A DNA stretch of 17,484 nt from Alphaproteobacteria bacterium (lineage in GTDB: Bacteria > Pseudomonadota > Alphaproteobacteria > RS24): the NCBI GenBank assembly GCA_029248825.1, contig JAQWIP010000067.1:1-17484 (forward strand). The letters run 5' to 3'. The notes beneath the pieces are model-generated. The model had not been told where the DNA came from. It saw nothing but the letters and a program-made list of their open reading frames with translations, and made no database searches. Shown piece by piece: positions 6,636 to 14,933 of this stretch (its first letter is position 1; every line of letters starts with the position of its first letter). The translations under genes were made by a program, and so were the position numbers.

Positions 6636-7571
6636 CTAAGACTTTTTACCAAGAAGCCCTTCGGCGTCTTTTTGCGATTGCTGGAGCGCTTGTGTGACCA
6701 GCTCGCAAGCCGCCATCATGGCAGGGCTTTCTTCACCCTCTTCTGAAGCGGCTTCTGAAGTGGCGTCTTTTTTGGCGACGTCGCGCGCGATGTAAATAGG
6801 ATCCCCGAACACCAGAGAGCGTTGGCCAAACGGTAGCGGCAAACGCGATTTATCCCATGTGCCAGGAACCGGCAACTCGGGCGAGAAACACACCCCCACT
6901 GGCACAATCGCCGCGCCTGACATAGCCGCTAATTTAACCATGCCTGGGCCGGTTTCAAACACCGGGCCTGGCGGCACATCGGCCGTCGCTAGCACCATTT
7001 CGCCATTTTTCAAATGTTTCAACATCCCGCGAAAAGCTTGCGCGCCGCGCTTTCTCGGGTTGGTTTTCTTGCCCGCCGACTTGCCCGTGCCAGAGCCTTG
7101 GATGGACTGATAGCCGAACGGACGAATGACATTGGCAATCACCGCGCCATCGCGCGAGCGCGAGGTCAGCGCCGTAATGGGACTGTGAAACAGCCGCGCC
7201 ATCGGAATGCCTTGAAAATTACGCCCATGCCAAACGAGTAAAATAATCGGCTGACGCGCCACTTGCAGCTGCACGAAAGGCCCATCTCCCGCCACCAGCA
7301 GGCTCGTCGTCGCCTCGCACAGGCGGATGTAGCGATTGACCAACCAGCCCACCAGACGCAGCGGCCAAGCGACATCTTCGGCATGGAAATTATGACCGAT
7401 GGCAGGCGCGGCATCTTTGCGCACCAAACGGCCACGCTCCCAATCGATTTTGGGCAGCTCTACGTTGCGCGGATCGATGCGACGAAAATCGACTTCGCCC
7501 ACTTTATCGGCCACCGAGCGCGCCGCTTTATTGGCCGCCTGACGCGCGCGTTCGGTTTGTTTGCGCACCAA
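6636..7571 (-). CDS. DUF374 family lysophospholipid acyltransferase-like protein
   Basis: Protein of 311 residues. The core from about 105 to 285 matches DUF374 of the LPLAT superfamily: LVWHGRN with candidate catalytic His115, SRSRDGAVIANVIRPFGY (137-154), a GSGTG word, GAQAFRGMLKHLKNGEMVLATADVPPGP, and PVGVCFSPE. Relatives are thought to acylate lysophospholipids or envelope lipids at the inner membrane, but function is unproven. As in other DUF374 proteins the Asp of the H-x4-D motif is missing (Gln120). Unusual here are an N-terminal extension of about 90 residues (basic, with a short hydrophobic WPLRLVGWLVNRYI stretch) and a basic insertion KSAGKKTNPRKR at 164-175. The reading frame opens TTG GTG right after the gor stop, with GAGG upstream. 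No ATG occurs before codon 124, so the start is TTG 7571 or GTG 7568. It is the last gene of the operon. Confidence 0.8.
   Translation of the reverse strand: MVRKQTERARQAANKAARSVADKVGEVDFRRIDPRNVELPKIDWERGRLVRKDAAPAIGHNFHAEDVAWPLRLVGWLVNRYIRLCEATTSLLVAGDGPFVQLQVARQPIILLVWHGRNFQGIPMARLFHSPITALTSRSRDGAVIANVIRPFGYQSIQGSGTGKSAGKKTNPRKRGAQAFRGMLKHLKNGEMVLATADVPPGPVFETGPGMVKLAAMSGAAIVPVGVCFSPELPVPGTWDKSRLPLPFGQRSLVFGDPIYIARDVAKKDATSEAASEEGEESPAMMAACELVTQALQQSQKDAEGLLGKKS
6651..6673 (+). terminator. Intrinsic terminator of aroG, inside the 3' end of the convergent gene
   Basis: AAGAAGCC (6651-6658), loop CTTC and GGCGTCTT (6663-6670) form a stem of seven pairs with one A-G mismatch, followed directly by TTT, so the RNA ends in UCUUUUU. 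It lies about 20 bases beyond the aroG stop. On the opposite strand no T-run follows the hairpin, so it should act on aroG only. The sequence is also the coding end of the DUF374 gene. Confidence 0.55.
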
Positions 7572-8924
7572 TTATTCGCCTCGCGGTTGTTTGAAAGTGA
7601 CCATTTCTTCGGCCGCCGTTGGGTGAACCGCCACAGTGGCATCAAATTGCGCTTTCGTGGCGCCCAGGGTGACGGCAATGCCAAAGGCCTGAATCATCTC
7701 GCCGCTATCGGGCCCAACAATATGCAGCCCCAAAACTTTATCGCTCGCCTTATCGACAATAAGCTTCATCAGCGTTTTTTCATCGCTGCCCGAAAGCGTG
7801 TGTTTCATCGCGCGGAAGCTCGAGGCATAGACATCAAAATCATGCCCCGCCGCGCGCGCTTCTTCTTCGCCCATGCCCACTGTGCCAATCGGGGGCTGCG
7901 AAAATACCGCCGTTGGGATAATCGAATGGTCGACCTCTTGCGGGTTATTGTTGAACACGGTCTCGGCAAAAGCCGCGCCTTCGCGAATGGCCACGGGGGT
8001 TAATTGCGCCCGCTCGGTCACATCGCCGACCGCGTAAATACTGTCGATATTGGTTTTCGAGCGCGCATCGACCAGAATTTCCTGCTTCTTGCCCGTCGCG
8101 ACACCTGCGGCCTCTAGTCCCAAATCTTGCGTCAACGGCACACGCCCCGTGGCATACATCACCAGACCTGTGGTCTGCTGACTGCCGTCTTGGAAGGTCA
8201 CTTCATAGCCATCGCCTTTGGCAACAATCGAGGTGATGTCGCTATTGGTTTTAATGGTCACGCCTTTTTTGGTCATTTCCTCGCCGAGGTGATGGCGCAC
8301 TTCATCGTCGAAGCCGCGCAAGATGGTTTCGCCGCGATAGACCAAGCTGGTTTTGGCGCCTAACCCGTTGAAAATGCCTGCAAATTCCACCGCGATATAA
8401 CCACCGCCCACAACGATAATATCGTCTGGCAGCGTTTCGATATGGAATGCTTCATTGGAGCTAATGGCGTGTTCAATGCCCTCGATTTGCGGCATGAAGG
8501 GCGTGGCCCCCACGGCGATGAGGATGTATTTGGCGGTAATTTCTTTGCCGTTCAGCAACACCGTATGCGCATCCTTGAGGGTCGCGCGACCGGTGATAAT
8601 TTCCACGCCGCTGGCCTCTAAGTTGCGAATATAAATCGCATTGAGGCGGTCAATCTCGGCGTCTTTGTTTTTAATCAAAGTCGGCCAATCAAAGCTGCTT
8701 TCGCCCACACTCCAGCCAAAGCCTGCGGCTTCTTCAAAATCTTCGGCGTAATGGCTGGCATAGACGAGTAGTTTTTTCGGCACGCAACCGCGAATGACGC
8801 ATGTGCCGCCCACGCGATATTCTTCGGCCACCGCCACTTTGGCTCCATGGCTGGCGCTCATGCGCGCCGCGCGAACCCCGCCGCTGCCGGCGCCAATCAC
8901 AAAGAGGTCGTAATCATATGTCAT
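7572..8924 (-). CDS. gor: Glutathione-disulfide reductase
   Basis: Cytoplasmic flavoprotein of 450 residues that reduces glutathione disulfide with NADPH. The FAD-binding motif GAGSGG is at 11-16. The redox-active disulfide is C42 and C47 in GGTCVIRGCVPKK. The NAD(P) Rossmann motif GGGYIAVEFAGIF is followed by YRGETILRGFD, whose arginines fit NADPH. The second FAD contact is YAVGDVTERAQLTPVA. The C-terminal HPTAAEE contains the catalytic His-Glu pair, and the full dimerisation domain is present. VIRGC and the HPTAAEE tail favour glutathione reductase over dihydrolipoamide dehydrogenase or mercuric reductase. The start overlaps the rpiA stop (ATGA), and its own stop abuts the DUF374 start, so it is co-translated with both. 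Confidence 0.95.
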   Translation of the reverse strand: MTYDYDLFVIGAGSGGVRAARMSASHGAKVAVAEEYRVGGTCVIRGCVPKKLLVYASHYAEDFEEAAGFGWSVGESSFDWPTLIKNKDAEIDRLNAIYIRNLEASGVEIITGRATLKDAHTVLLNGKEITAKYILIAVGATPFMPQIEGIEHAISSNEAFHIETLPDDIIVVGGGYIAVEFAGIFNGLGAKTSLVYRGETILRGFDDEVRHHLGEEMTKKGVTIKTNSDITSIVAKGDGYEVTFQDGSQQTTGLVMYATGRVPLTQDLGLEAAGVATGKKQEILVDARSKTNIDSIYAVGDVTERAQLTPVAIREGAAFAETVFNNNPQEVDHSIIPTAVFSQPPIGTVGMGEEEARAAGHDFDVYASSFRAMKHTLSGSDEKTLMKLIVDKASDKVLGLHIVGPDSGEMIQAFGIAVTLGATKAQFDATVAVHPTAAEEMVTFKQPRGE

Positions 8925-9652
8925 AGCTGTCCCATTTCTTGTAATCCATCTGCGCCCGCCAATACGGCTGCTGTGGCATAGCCCAGAAACAGACCATGTT
9001 CAACAACCCCTGGCACGCTTAACAAAGCCTGCGCCAAGCTTTCCGCATCCTTTATCTTTCCCAAGGCACAGTCAAAGATATAGTGTCCGCCATCGGTAAT
9101 AAAAGGGGCCTCGCCTTGCCCGCGGCGCAAAACCGTGGCGCCCGCGTTTCCCGTGGCCATCAGAGCTGCGCCAATGGCGGCGGCTGTGGCGCCATGCGAG
9201 AAAATATTCACCTCGACCGGCAAGTCAAACGCGCCCAGCGTCTCGACGCGTTTGGTATCATCGGCAATGACAATCATTTTATCGGAGGCCGCCGCGACGA
9301 TTTTCTCGCGCAATAAAGCCCCGCCGCCGCCTTTGACCAAACGCAACTCGGCGTCCAGCTCATCGGCGCCATCGACGGTTAAATCGAGGCGTTGCAAGTC
9401 ATCCAAAGAGGCCATGGGAATATTCAGGCTTTCGGCTTGCGCGCCGGTGGCTTGCGAGGTTGGCACGCAGACCACGTTCAAACCCTCGGCCACTTGCGCG
9501 CCTAGCCCATCGACGAAATAGCGCGCCGTCGAGCCTGTGCCAAGGCCGAGCTTCATGCCATCGCGCACTTCTTCTAAGGCACGCAAAGCCGCCTTTTGTT
9601 TCATTTTCTCTACCGCCGTATCGGGTTGTAGAATTTTCGTCATCCAACTCAT
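8921..9652 (-). CDS. rpiA: Ribose-5-phosphate isomerase A
   Basis: Interconverts ribose 5-phosphate and ribulose 5-phosphate in the non-oxidative pentose phosphate pathway. The 243 residues are a typical length plus a few N-terminal residues. Conserved active-site loops are GLGTGSTA (36-43), DGADE (94-98), KGGGGALLREK (107-117, with Lys107 and the general base Glu116) and a late VVEHGLF. Both ends overlap neighbours by ATGA: the start with the DjlA-like gene's stop and the stop with the gor start. The second Met (codon 4) is an alternative start, but the first ATG has AAGGA about nine bases upstream and the overlap geometry. Placement next to gor recurs in alphaproteobacteria as far as I recall; the pentose phosphate pathway supplies the NADPH that Gor uses. 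Confidence 0.96.
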   Translation of the reverse strand: MSWMTKILQPDTAVEKMKQKAALRALEEVRDGMKLGLGTGSTARYFVDGLGAQVAEGLNVVCVPTSQATGAQAESLNIPMASLDDLQRLDLTVDGADELDAELRLVKGGGGALLREKIVAAASDKMIVIADDTKRVETLGAFDLPVEVNIFSHGATAAAIGAALMATGNAGATVLRRGQGEAPFITDGGHYIFDCALGKIKDAESLAQALLSVPGVVEHGLFLGYATAAVLAGADGLQEMGQL

Positions 9653-10347
9653 AAGTCACGTTCCTTTTGTATGAGCGCCCAAGCTTCATTTATCGCCGCC
9701 ATACGCGCTGTCGCAATATGCATCATTTCGACGGGCATGCCACGGGCTTGCAATTGATCGGGGTGATTATCGCGCACCGCCGCCAGCCAAGCTTTGCGCA
9801 CGGTTTCGTCTTCGGCATGGCGACCAAGACCCAACACCGTATAGGGGTCGACAATCGAGCCATCGTGATGGGCTTGCAGACGTTTGAAATCGCTCGTGCC
9901 AATGTTGAAAATATCCGCCACGATTTCGAGAAATTGCTGCTCCGCCGGATGCAGAACACCATCCGCATAGGCGATGTAAAACAAGACATCCAGCACGTCT
10001 TCCAGCACTTGCGGGCTGTCGGCATAAATCTGCGCCACTTGTTTGGCATAGCTATCAAAGCCTGCGACATCTTCCTGCGCGAGCAAAAACACCCGCTCCA
10101 TATTGCTTTGTTCGCTCTCTGGCACGCGCATCATATCTTGCACGGCTTGCACTTCTATGGGGGAGACATCGCCATCGGCGCGGGTCATTTTGGCGGCTAG
10201 CGAAATCATCGCAATGGTGAACACCACTTGGCGGTCGCCCAAACGGTCGAGCGCAAAATGGCCCGCCAGTGCGCCCACTAGCGCGCCCGGCACACCGCCT
10301 AACGCATAGCCTGTCGCTATGCCTGCAATTTTTCCCCAAACCGACAT
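9649..10347 (-). CDS. djlA: DjlA-like co-chaperone with TerB and J domains
   Basis: Protein of 232 residues in three parts. Residues 5-34 are a glycine-rich hydrophobic stretch (GIATGYALGGVPGALVGALAG) with GxxxG spacing, probably a membrane-associated or hairpin segment. Residues 40-150 form a TerB-like helical domain with two acidic words, ADGDVSPIE (57-65) and ADGVLHPAE (128-136). Residues 165-232 form a J domain (DPYTVLGLG, then HPD at 195-197) that would stimulate the ATPase of DnaK. The order matches E. coli DjlA, though the membrane segment differs. Its role with methionine synthase and rpiA is unknown; assisting folding of stress-sensitive MetH is only a speculation. It begins 23 bases after metH with a weak ribosome binding site and ends in an ATGA overlap with rpiA. 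Confidence 0.85.
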   Translation of the reverse strand: MSVWGKIAGIATGYALGGVPGALVGALAGHFALDRLGDRQVVFTIAMISLAAKMTRADGDVSPIEVQAVQDMMRVPESEQSNMERVFLLAQEDVAGFDSYAKQVAQIYADSPQVLEDVLDVLFYIAYADGVLHPAEQQFLEIVADIFNIGTSDFKRLQAHHDGSIVDPYTVLGLGRHAEDETVRKAWLAAVRDNHPDQLQARGMPVEMMHIATARMAAINEAWALIQKERDL

Positions 10348-10370
10348 GTGCCCACTCTAGGCAAGATTCA

Positions 10371-13300
10371 TTATGGCGTGTAGGACAAAATCGGCGACAG
10401 CCATTTTTCGCAAAGGGCGACATCCATGCCCTTGCGTTTGGCGTAATCCACCACTTGGTCGCGGTCGATTTTGCCGACACCAAAATATTGGCTTTCGGGA
10501 TGGGCAAAATACAGACCCGATACCGCCGCGCCTGGCCACATGGCAAAGCTTTCGGTCAGCGAAATACCCGCTTGCTCTTGCGCGTCGAGCAGCCCAAACA
10601 AAGTGCCTTTCTCCGTATGGTCGGGCTGCGCCGGATAGCCCGGAGCGGGGCGAATGCCCTCATACTGCTCTTCGATGAGGCCGGTATTATCCAAAGTCTC
10701 ATCGCTGGCATAGCCCCAAAACTGCGTCCGCACACGTTGGTGCAGGCGCTCGGCGAAGGCTTCGGCCAATCTATCGGCCAAGGCTTTCGACATAATCGAG
10801 CTGTAATCATCGCCCGCCGCCTCGAAGCGTTTGGCCACTTCGTCTTCGCCGTGGCCGGTGGTCACCGCAAAGCCGCCGAGGTAATCGGCGCCCTCCGCGA
10901 TGAAATCGGCCAGCGCGAAATTGGCGCGTTTTTTATCGCCCTCGCCTGTGCGCAGCATTTGCTGACGCAAGGTATGAAAACGCGCCCACTCATCGGAGCG
11001 GCTTTCATCTTCAAACACCACAATGTCATCGCCATCGCGCGCGACGGGCCAGAAGCCAATCACCGCTTTGGCGGTAATCCATTTTTCACCAATCATCTGG
11101 TCGAGCATATCTTGCGCATCTTGGAACAAAGACGTTGCCGCCTCGCCCACCACAGCATCCGTCAAAATGGCTGGATAGCGACCATGCAAATCCCAACTTT
11201 GGAAGAATGGCGTCCAATCAATATAGTCGCGCAGCTCCGCCAAATCGTAATTTTCGAAAGTTTTCGTCCCCGTAAATTGCGGCTTTACGGGCTGGTAGCC
11301 TTGCTTGGGCGTGAAGGCATTGGCACGCGCATCGGCAATCGGGCGGCGCTTGGTTTGCGTGCGTCCGCGCGCATGGGCTTCGGCCATGGCTTCATAATCG
11401 GCGCGCACTTCGGCTTGATAATCCGCCTTTTTCTCGTCTGACAAGAGGCTGCTAGCAACGCCCACCGCACGGCTGGCATCGGTCACATAGACGGTCTGAC
11501 CCTTGGCGTAATTTGGGTTAATTTTAACCGCCGTATGCACTTTCGAGGTCGTTGCCCCGCCAATAAGCAAAGGAATATCAAGCCCTTGGCGTTCCATTTC
11601 GGCCGCCACATGGCACATCTCATCGAGGCTTGGCGTAATCAAACCGCTCAACCCGATGATGTCGACATTCTCTTCTATCGCCTTGGTAATGATGTCATTG
11701 GCCGGCACCATGACGCCCATATCAATGACTTCGAAATTATTGCACTGCAACACCACGCCGACGATGTTCTTGCCAATATCATGCACATCGCCTTTCACCG
11801 TTGCCATCAGCACTTTGCCTTTGGAGCTAGAGGTGGCCCCCGAAGCTATTTTTTCGGCCTCCATAAATGGCTCGAGATGCGCCACGGCGCGTTTCATCAC
11901 GCGCGCAGATTTTACCACTTGCGGCAGAAACATTTTGCCCGCGCCAAATAAATCGCCGACTTTATTCATCCCATCCATCAACGGGCCTTCGATGACGTGC
12001 AGAGGCCGCTCAACTTGTAGGCGAGCTTCTTCTGTGTCTTCCTCGATGAAATCTGCCAGCCCATTGACCAAAGCATGCATCAGGCGATCGCGCACGGGGC
12101 CTTCGCGCCATTTCAAATCCACGACTTGTTGCGCACCCTTTTGGCCGCGATAGGTCTCGGCCACTTCCAGCAAATTATCCGTGCCATCGTCATGCCGATT
12201 GAGCAGCACATCTTCCACCGCCAGCTTTAGCTTCGGCTCAATGTCTTCATAAATGGCCAGCTGTCCCGCATTGACGATGCCCATATCCATGCCCTTGCCG
12301 ATGGCGTGATAGAGAAACGCCGAGTGCATGGCCTCGCGCACGGGCTCATTGCCTCTAAAGGAGAAGGAAATGTTGGAAACCCCGCCAGACACGTGGGCGT
12401 GCGGCAGTTCTTGGCGAATGCGACCCGTGGCTTCGATGAAATCCATGGCATAATTATTATGCTCCTCAATGCCCGTAGCGACGGCAAACACATTGGGGTC
12501 AAAAATAATATCTTCGGGCGCAAAGCCGATTTTATCGACCAGCAAATCATAGGAGCGTTTGCAAATTTCAAATTTGCGTTCCGCCGTATCGGCTTGGCCG
12601 TCTTCGTCGAAAGCCATGACGATAACCGCCGCGCCATAGCGTTGGCACAGGCGCGCCTGCTCGAAAAATGGCGCTTCGCCCTCTTTCAAGGAGATGGAAT
12701 TGACCACGGCCTTGCCTTGAACGCATTTCAAACCGGCCTCGATAATCGACCATTTGGAGCTATCAATCATCACTGGCACTTTGGCGATATCTGGCTCGGT
12801 CGCGGCTAGGTTGAGGAAGCGCACCATGGCGCCCTCGCTGTCCAACATGCCTTCGTCCATATTCACATCGATAATTTGCGCGCCGTTCTCGACTTGCTGG
12901 CGTGCAATCTCAAGCGCCGTATCGTAATCGCCCTCGGTGATGAGGCGGCGGAATTTTGCCGAACCCGTCACATTGGTGCGCTCGCCGATGTTCACGAAAG
13001 GAATTTCCTCGCTCAAGGTAAAGGGCTCAAGCCCCGACAAGCGCATGCGCCGCTCGATTTGTGGGATGGCGCGCGGCACATTGGCTTGCGCCGCCGCCGC
13101 AATCGCTGCGATATGGTCGGGCGTTGTGCCGCAACAGCCGCCCAAAATATTGACCAGACCCGAGGTGGCAAATTCGCCGACAATCGTCGCCATTTCTTCG
13201 GCCAATTGATCGTATTCGCCAAATTCATTCGGCAGACCCGCATTGGGGTAAATGCAAACATTGGTATCGGCGATGCGGGCAATTTCGGCCACATAGGGGC

Positions 13301-14075
13301 GCATTTCATCGGCACCCAAAGCGCAATTCAGCCCAACGGCGAAAGGTTTAATATGGCGCAGACTATTCCAAAACGCTTCGGTCGTTTGCCCCGATAAGGT
13401 GCGCCCAGACCGGTCGGTGATGGTGCCAGAAATCATAATCGGCAGGGTAATGCCCGTCTGCTCGAACATATCTTGCACGCCATGCACCGCCGCTTTGGCG
13501 TTGAGCGTGTCGAAAATCGTCTCAACCAAAATAATATCCGCCCCGCCCTCGATGAGCGCTTTGGTTGCTTGCGAATAGGCTTCGCGCAATTCATCGTAAG
13601 TCACATTGCGATAGCCGGGGTCATTGACCTCTGGCGAAATGGACGCCGTGCGATTGGTCGGCCCCAAGGCGCCCGCCACATAGCGCGGCCGCGTCGGGTC
13701 TTGCGCTTCCATGGCATCGCAGGCTTGGCGCGCCAATTTGGCGCCTTCCACGTTCAGCTCATAGGCCAGATTTTGCATATCATAATCGGCTTGCGCAATC
13801 GTCGTGGAAGAGAACGTATTGGTCTCCACAATGTCACTGCCCGCCTCGAGATAAGCGGTATGAATATCGCGAATAATCTCCGGCTGGCTCAGCGACAAGA
13901 GGTCGTTATTGCCTGTCACATCGGTGTGATAATCGGCAAAACGCGCGCCGCGATAGGCCGCTTCGTCTAGCTTATGGCGCTGAATCATCGTCCCCATCGC
14001 GCCATCCAGCATCAGAATGCGCGATTGGGTTAGCTTGGGTAGCGCTTCAATTCGGCTCTCGCGGGTCCAACTCAT
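10371..14075 (-). CDS. metH: Cobalamin-dependent methionine synthase, full length
   Basis: Transfers methyl from 5-methyltetrahydrofolate through cobalamin to homocysteine in the cytoplasm. The 1234 residues hold every module in order. The homocysteine domain (about 15-335) has zinc ligands C251, C314 and C315. The pterin domain (about 355-620) carries FVNIGERTNVTGS and DVNMDEGM. The cobalamin cap (about 650-745) is followed by the B12 Rossmann domain with DVHDIGKN, where His765 is the cobalt ligand. The reactivation domain (about 910-1234) has RPAPGYPAQPDH at 1142-1153 for SAM. Some alphaproteobacteria split the gene or lose the reactivation domain; this copy is intact. In RPAPGYPA-x-PDH the usual Cys is Gln, which should be harmless. 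The start is three bases after the metF stop. It depends on a B12 supply and on a flavodoxin-type reductant not seen here. Confidence 0.97.
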   Translation of the reverse strand: MSWTRESRIEALPKLTQSRILMLDGAMGTMIQRHKLDEAAYRGARFADYHTDVTGNNDLLSLSQPEIIRDIHTAYLEAGSDIVETNTFSSTTIAQADYDMQNLAYELNVEGAKLARQACDAMEAQDPTRPRYVAGALGPTNRTASISPEVNDPGYRNVTYDELREAYSQATKALIEGGADIILVETIFDTLNAKAAVHGVQDMFEQTGITLPIMISGTITDRSGRTLSGQTTEAFWNSLRHIKPFAVGLNCALGADEMRPYVAEIARIADTNVCIYPNAGLPNEFGEYDQLAEEMATIVGEFATSGLVNILGGCCGTTPDHIAAIAAAAQANVPRAIPQIERRMRLSGLEPFTLSEEIPFVNIGERTNVTGSAKFRRLITEGDYDTALEIARQQVENGAQIIDVNMDEGMLDSEGAMVRFLNLAATEPDIAKVPVMIDSSKWSIIEAGLKCVQGKAVVNSISLKEGEAPFFEQARLCQRYGAAVIVMAFDEDGQADTAERKFEICKRSYDLLVDKIGFAPEDIIFDPNVFAVATGIEEHNNYAMDFIEATGRIRQELPHAHVSGGVSNISFSFRGNEPVREAMHSAFLYHAIGKGMDMGIVNAGQLAIYEDIEPKLKLAVEDVLLNRHDDGTDNLLEVAETYRGQKGAQQVVDLKWREGPVRDRLMHALVNGLADFIEEDTEEARLQVERPLHVIEGPLMDGMNKVGDLFGAGKMFLPQVVKSARVMKRAVAHLEPFMEAEKIASGATSSSKGKVLMATVKGDVHDIGKNIVGVVLQCNNFEVIDMGVMVPANDIITKAIEENVDIIGLSGLITPSLDEMCHVAAEMERQGLDIPLLIGGATTSKVHTAVKINPNYAKGQTVYVTDASRAVGVASSLLSDEKKADYQAEVRADYEAMAEAHARGRTQTKRRPIADARANAFTPKQGYQPVKPQFTGTKTFENYDLAELRDYIDWTPFFQSWDLHGRYPAILTDAVVGEAATSLFQDAQDMLDQMIGEKWITAKAVIGFWPVARDGDDIVVFEDESRSDEWARFHTLRQQMLRTGEGDKKRANFALADFIAEGADYLGGFAVTTGHGEDEVAKRFEAAGDDYSSIMSKALADRLAEAFAERLHQRVRTQFWGYASDETLDNTGLIEEQYEGIRPAPGYPAQPDHTEKGTLFGLLDAQEQAGISLTESFAMWPGAAVSGLYFAHPESQYFGVGKIDRDQVVDYAKRKGMDVALCEKWLSPILSYTP

Positions 14076-14078
14076 GGC

Positions 14079-14933
14079 TTAACTTTCTGTTTGTAAGGGG
14101 TTGCCCAATTGCAAAATTCGACACACGGCAAAGGTCAAATCCGCTTGGTTGAGCGTGTAAAAATGCAAATGCTCGAAGCCTTCTTCCAGCAGTTTACGGC
14201 ATTGGTCAACTGCGACAGAGGCGCCAATAGTTTTGCGAGTATCGAGGTCTTCGTCGAGGCCGTCATAAAGCGCTATCAGCTCGTCCGGCATATGCGCCCC
14301 GCAGGCCTCGGCCATGCGTTTGGCACCAACGAAATTCGTCGTCGGCATAATGCCAGGCAAAACCGGAATGCTGACATGCGCCGCCGCCAGCGCATCGCGA
14401 AAGCGCAAATGCGCCTCCGTATCAAACACGAATTGCGTAATCGCGCGGGTGGCGCCCGCATCTATTTTGGCTTTCAGCAAATCAATATCATCGCTTAGCG
14501 AGGTCGATTCCGGATGTTTTTCAGGATAAGCGCTGACCGTAATATCAAAGCCGCCGCGTTTGGCCAGCGCTTCGATGAGTTCCACCGAGCCGCTATAGCC
14601 ATCGCCATGGGCACAAAAAGCGCCCATGTCAGGCATGTCGCCGCGCAAGGCCACAATATGTTTCACGCCCGCCGCCGCATAATCATCGACCACGCTATCG
14701 ACTTCGGCCTTGCTGGCCGCAACGCAGGTTAAATGCGCGGCTGGCTTTAGCTTGGTCTCCTCGATGATGCGCTTGACGCAAGCATGCGTGCGGTCGCGCG
14801 TCGAGCCGCCGGCGCCATAAGTGACCGACACAAAATCGGGGCCAAGCGGAGCCAGACGTGAGATATTATGCCAAAGCTTATCCGCTGCCGCCTCGGATTT
14901 GGGCGGGAAAAATTCAAGACTAATCGCGGTCAT
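14079..14933 (-). CDS. metF: 5,10-Methylenetetrahydrofolate reductase
   Basis: FAD enzyme of 284 residues that makes 5-methyltetrahydrofolate, the methyl donor for the MetH encoded immediately downstream. It is a TIM barrel of the usual bacterial length. SLEFFPPKS carries Glu7, equivalent to the catalytic Glu28 of the E. coli enzyme. VSVTYGAGGSTRDRT (35-49), HLTCVAAS (67-74), ALRGDMP with Asp99 near the flavin, AYPEKHPES and ITQFVFD follow as expected. The start overlaps the stop of the upstream ArsR-methyltransferase gene by ATGA, with AGGA seven bases before the ATG. The stop is three bases from the metH start. Enzyme and product-user are thus translationally coupled behind the regulator. 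Confidence 0.96.
   Translation of the reverse strand: MTAISLEFFPPKSEAAADKLWHNISRLAPLGPDFVSVTYGAGGSTRDRTHACVKRIIEETKLKPAAHLTCVAASKAEVDSVVDDYAAAGVKHIVALRGDMPDMGAFCAHGDGYSGSVELIEALAKRGGFDITVSAYPEKHPESTSLSDDIDLLKAKIDAGATRAITQFVFDTEAHLRFRDALAAAHVSIPVLPGIMPTTNFVGAKRMAEACGAHMPDELIALYDGLDEDLDTRKTIGASVAVDQCRKLLEEGFEHLHFYTLNQADLTFAVCRILQLGNPLQTES

Noticed and set aside
7263..8003. Open frame of 246 codons on the plus strand across DUF374 and gor
   Set aside because: It lies opposite two well-supported genes, has no family features and no convincing ribosome binding site.
10269..11441. Open frame of 390 codons on the plus strand, antisense to the 3' part of metH and the 5' part of djlA
   Set aside because: The sense strand encodes fully conserved MetH modules. 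The antisense translation has no recognisable domain, as is common opposite GC-rich genes.
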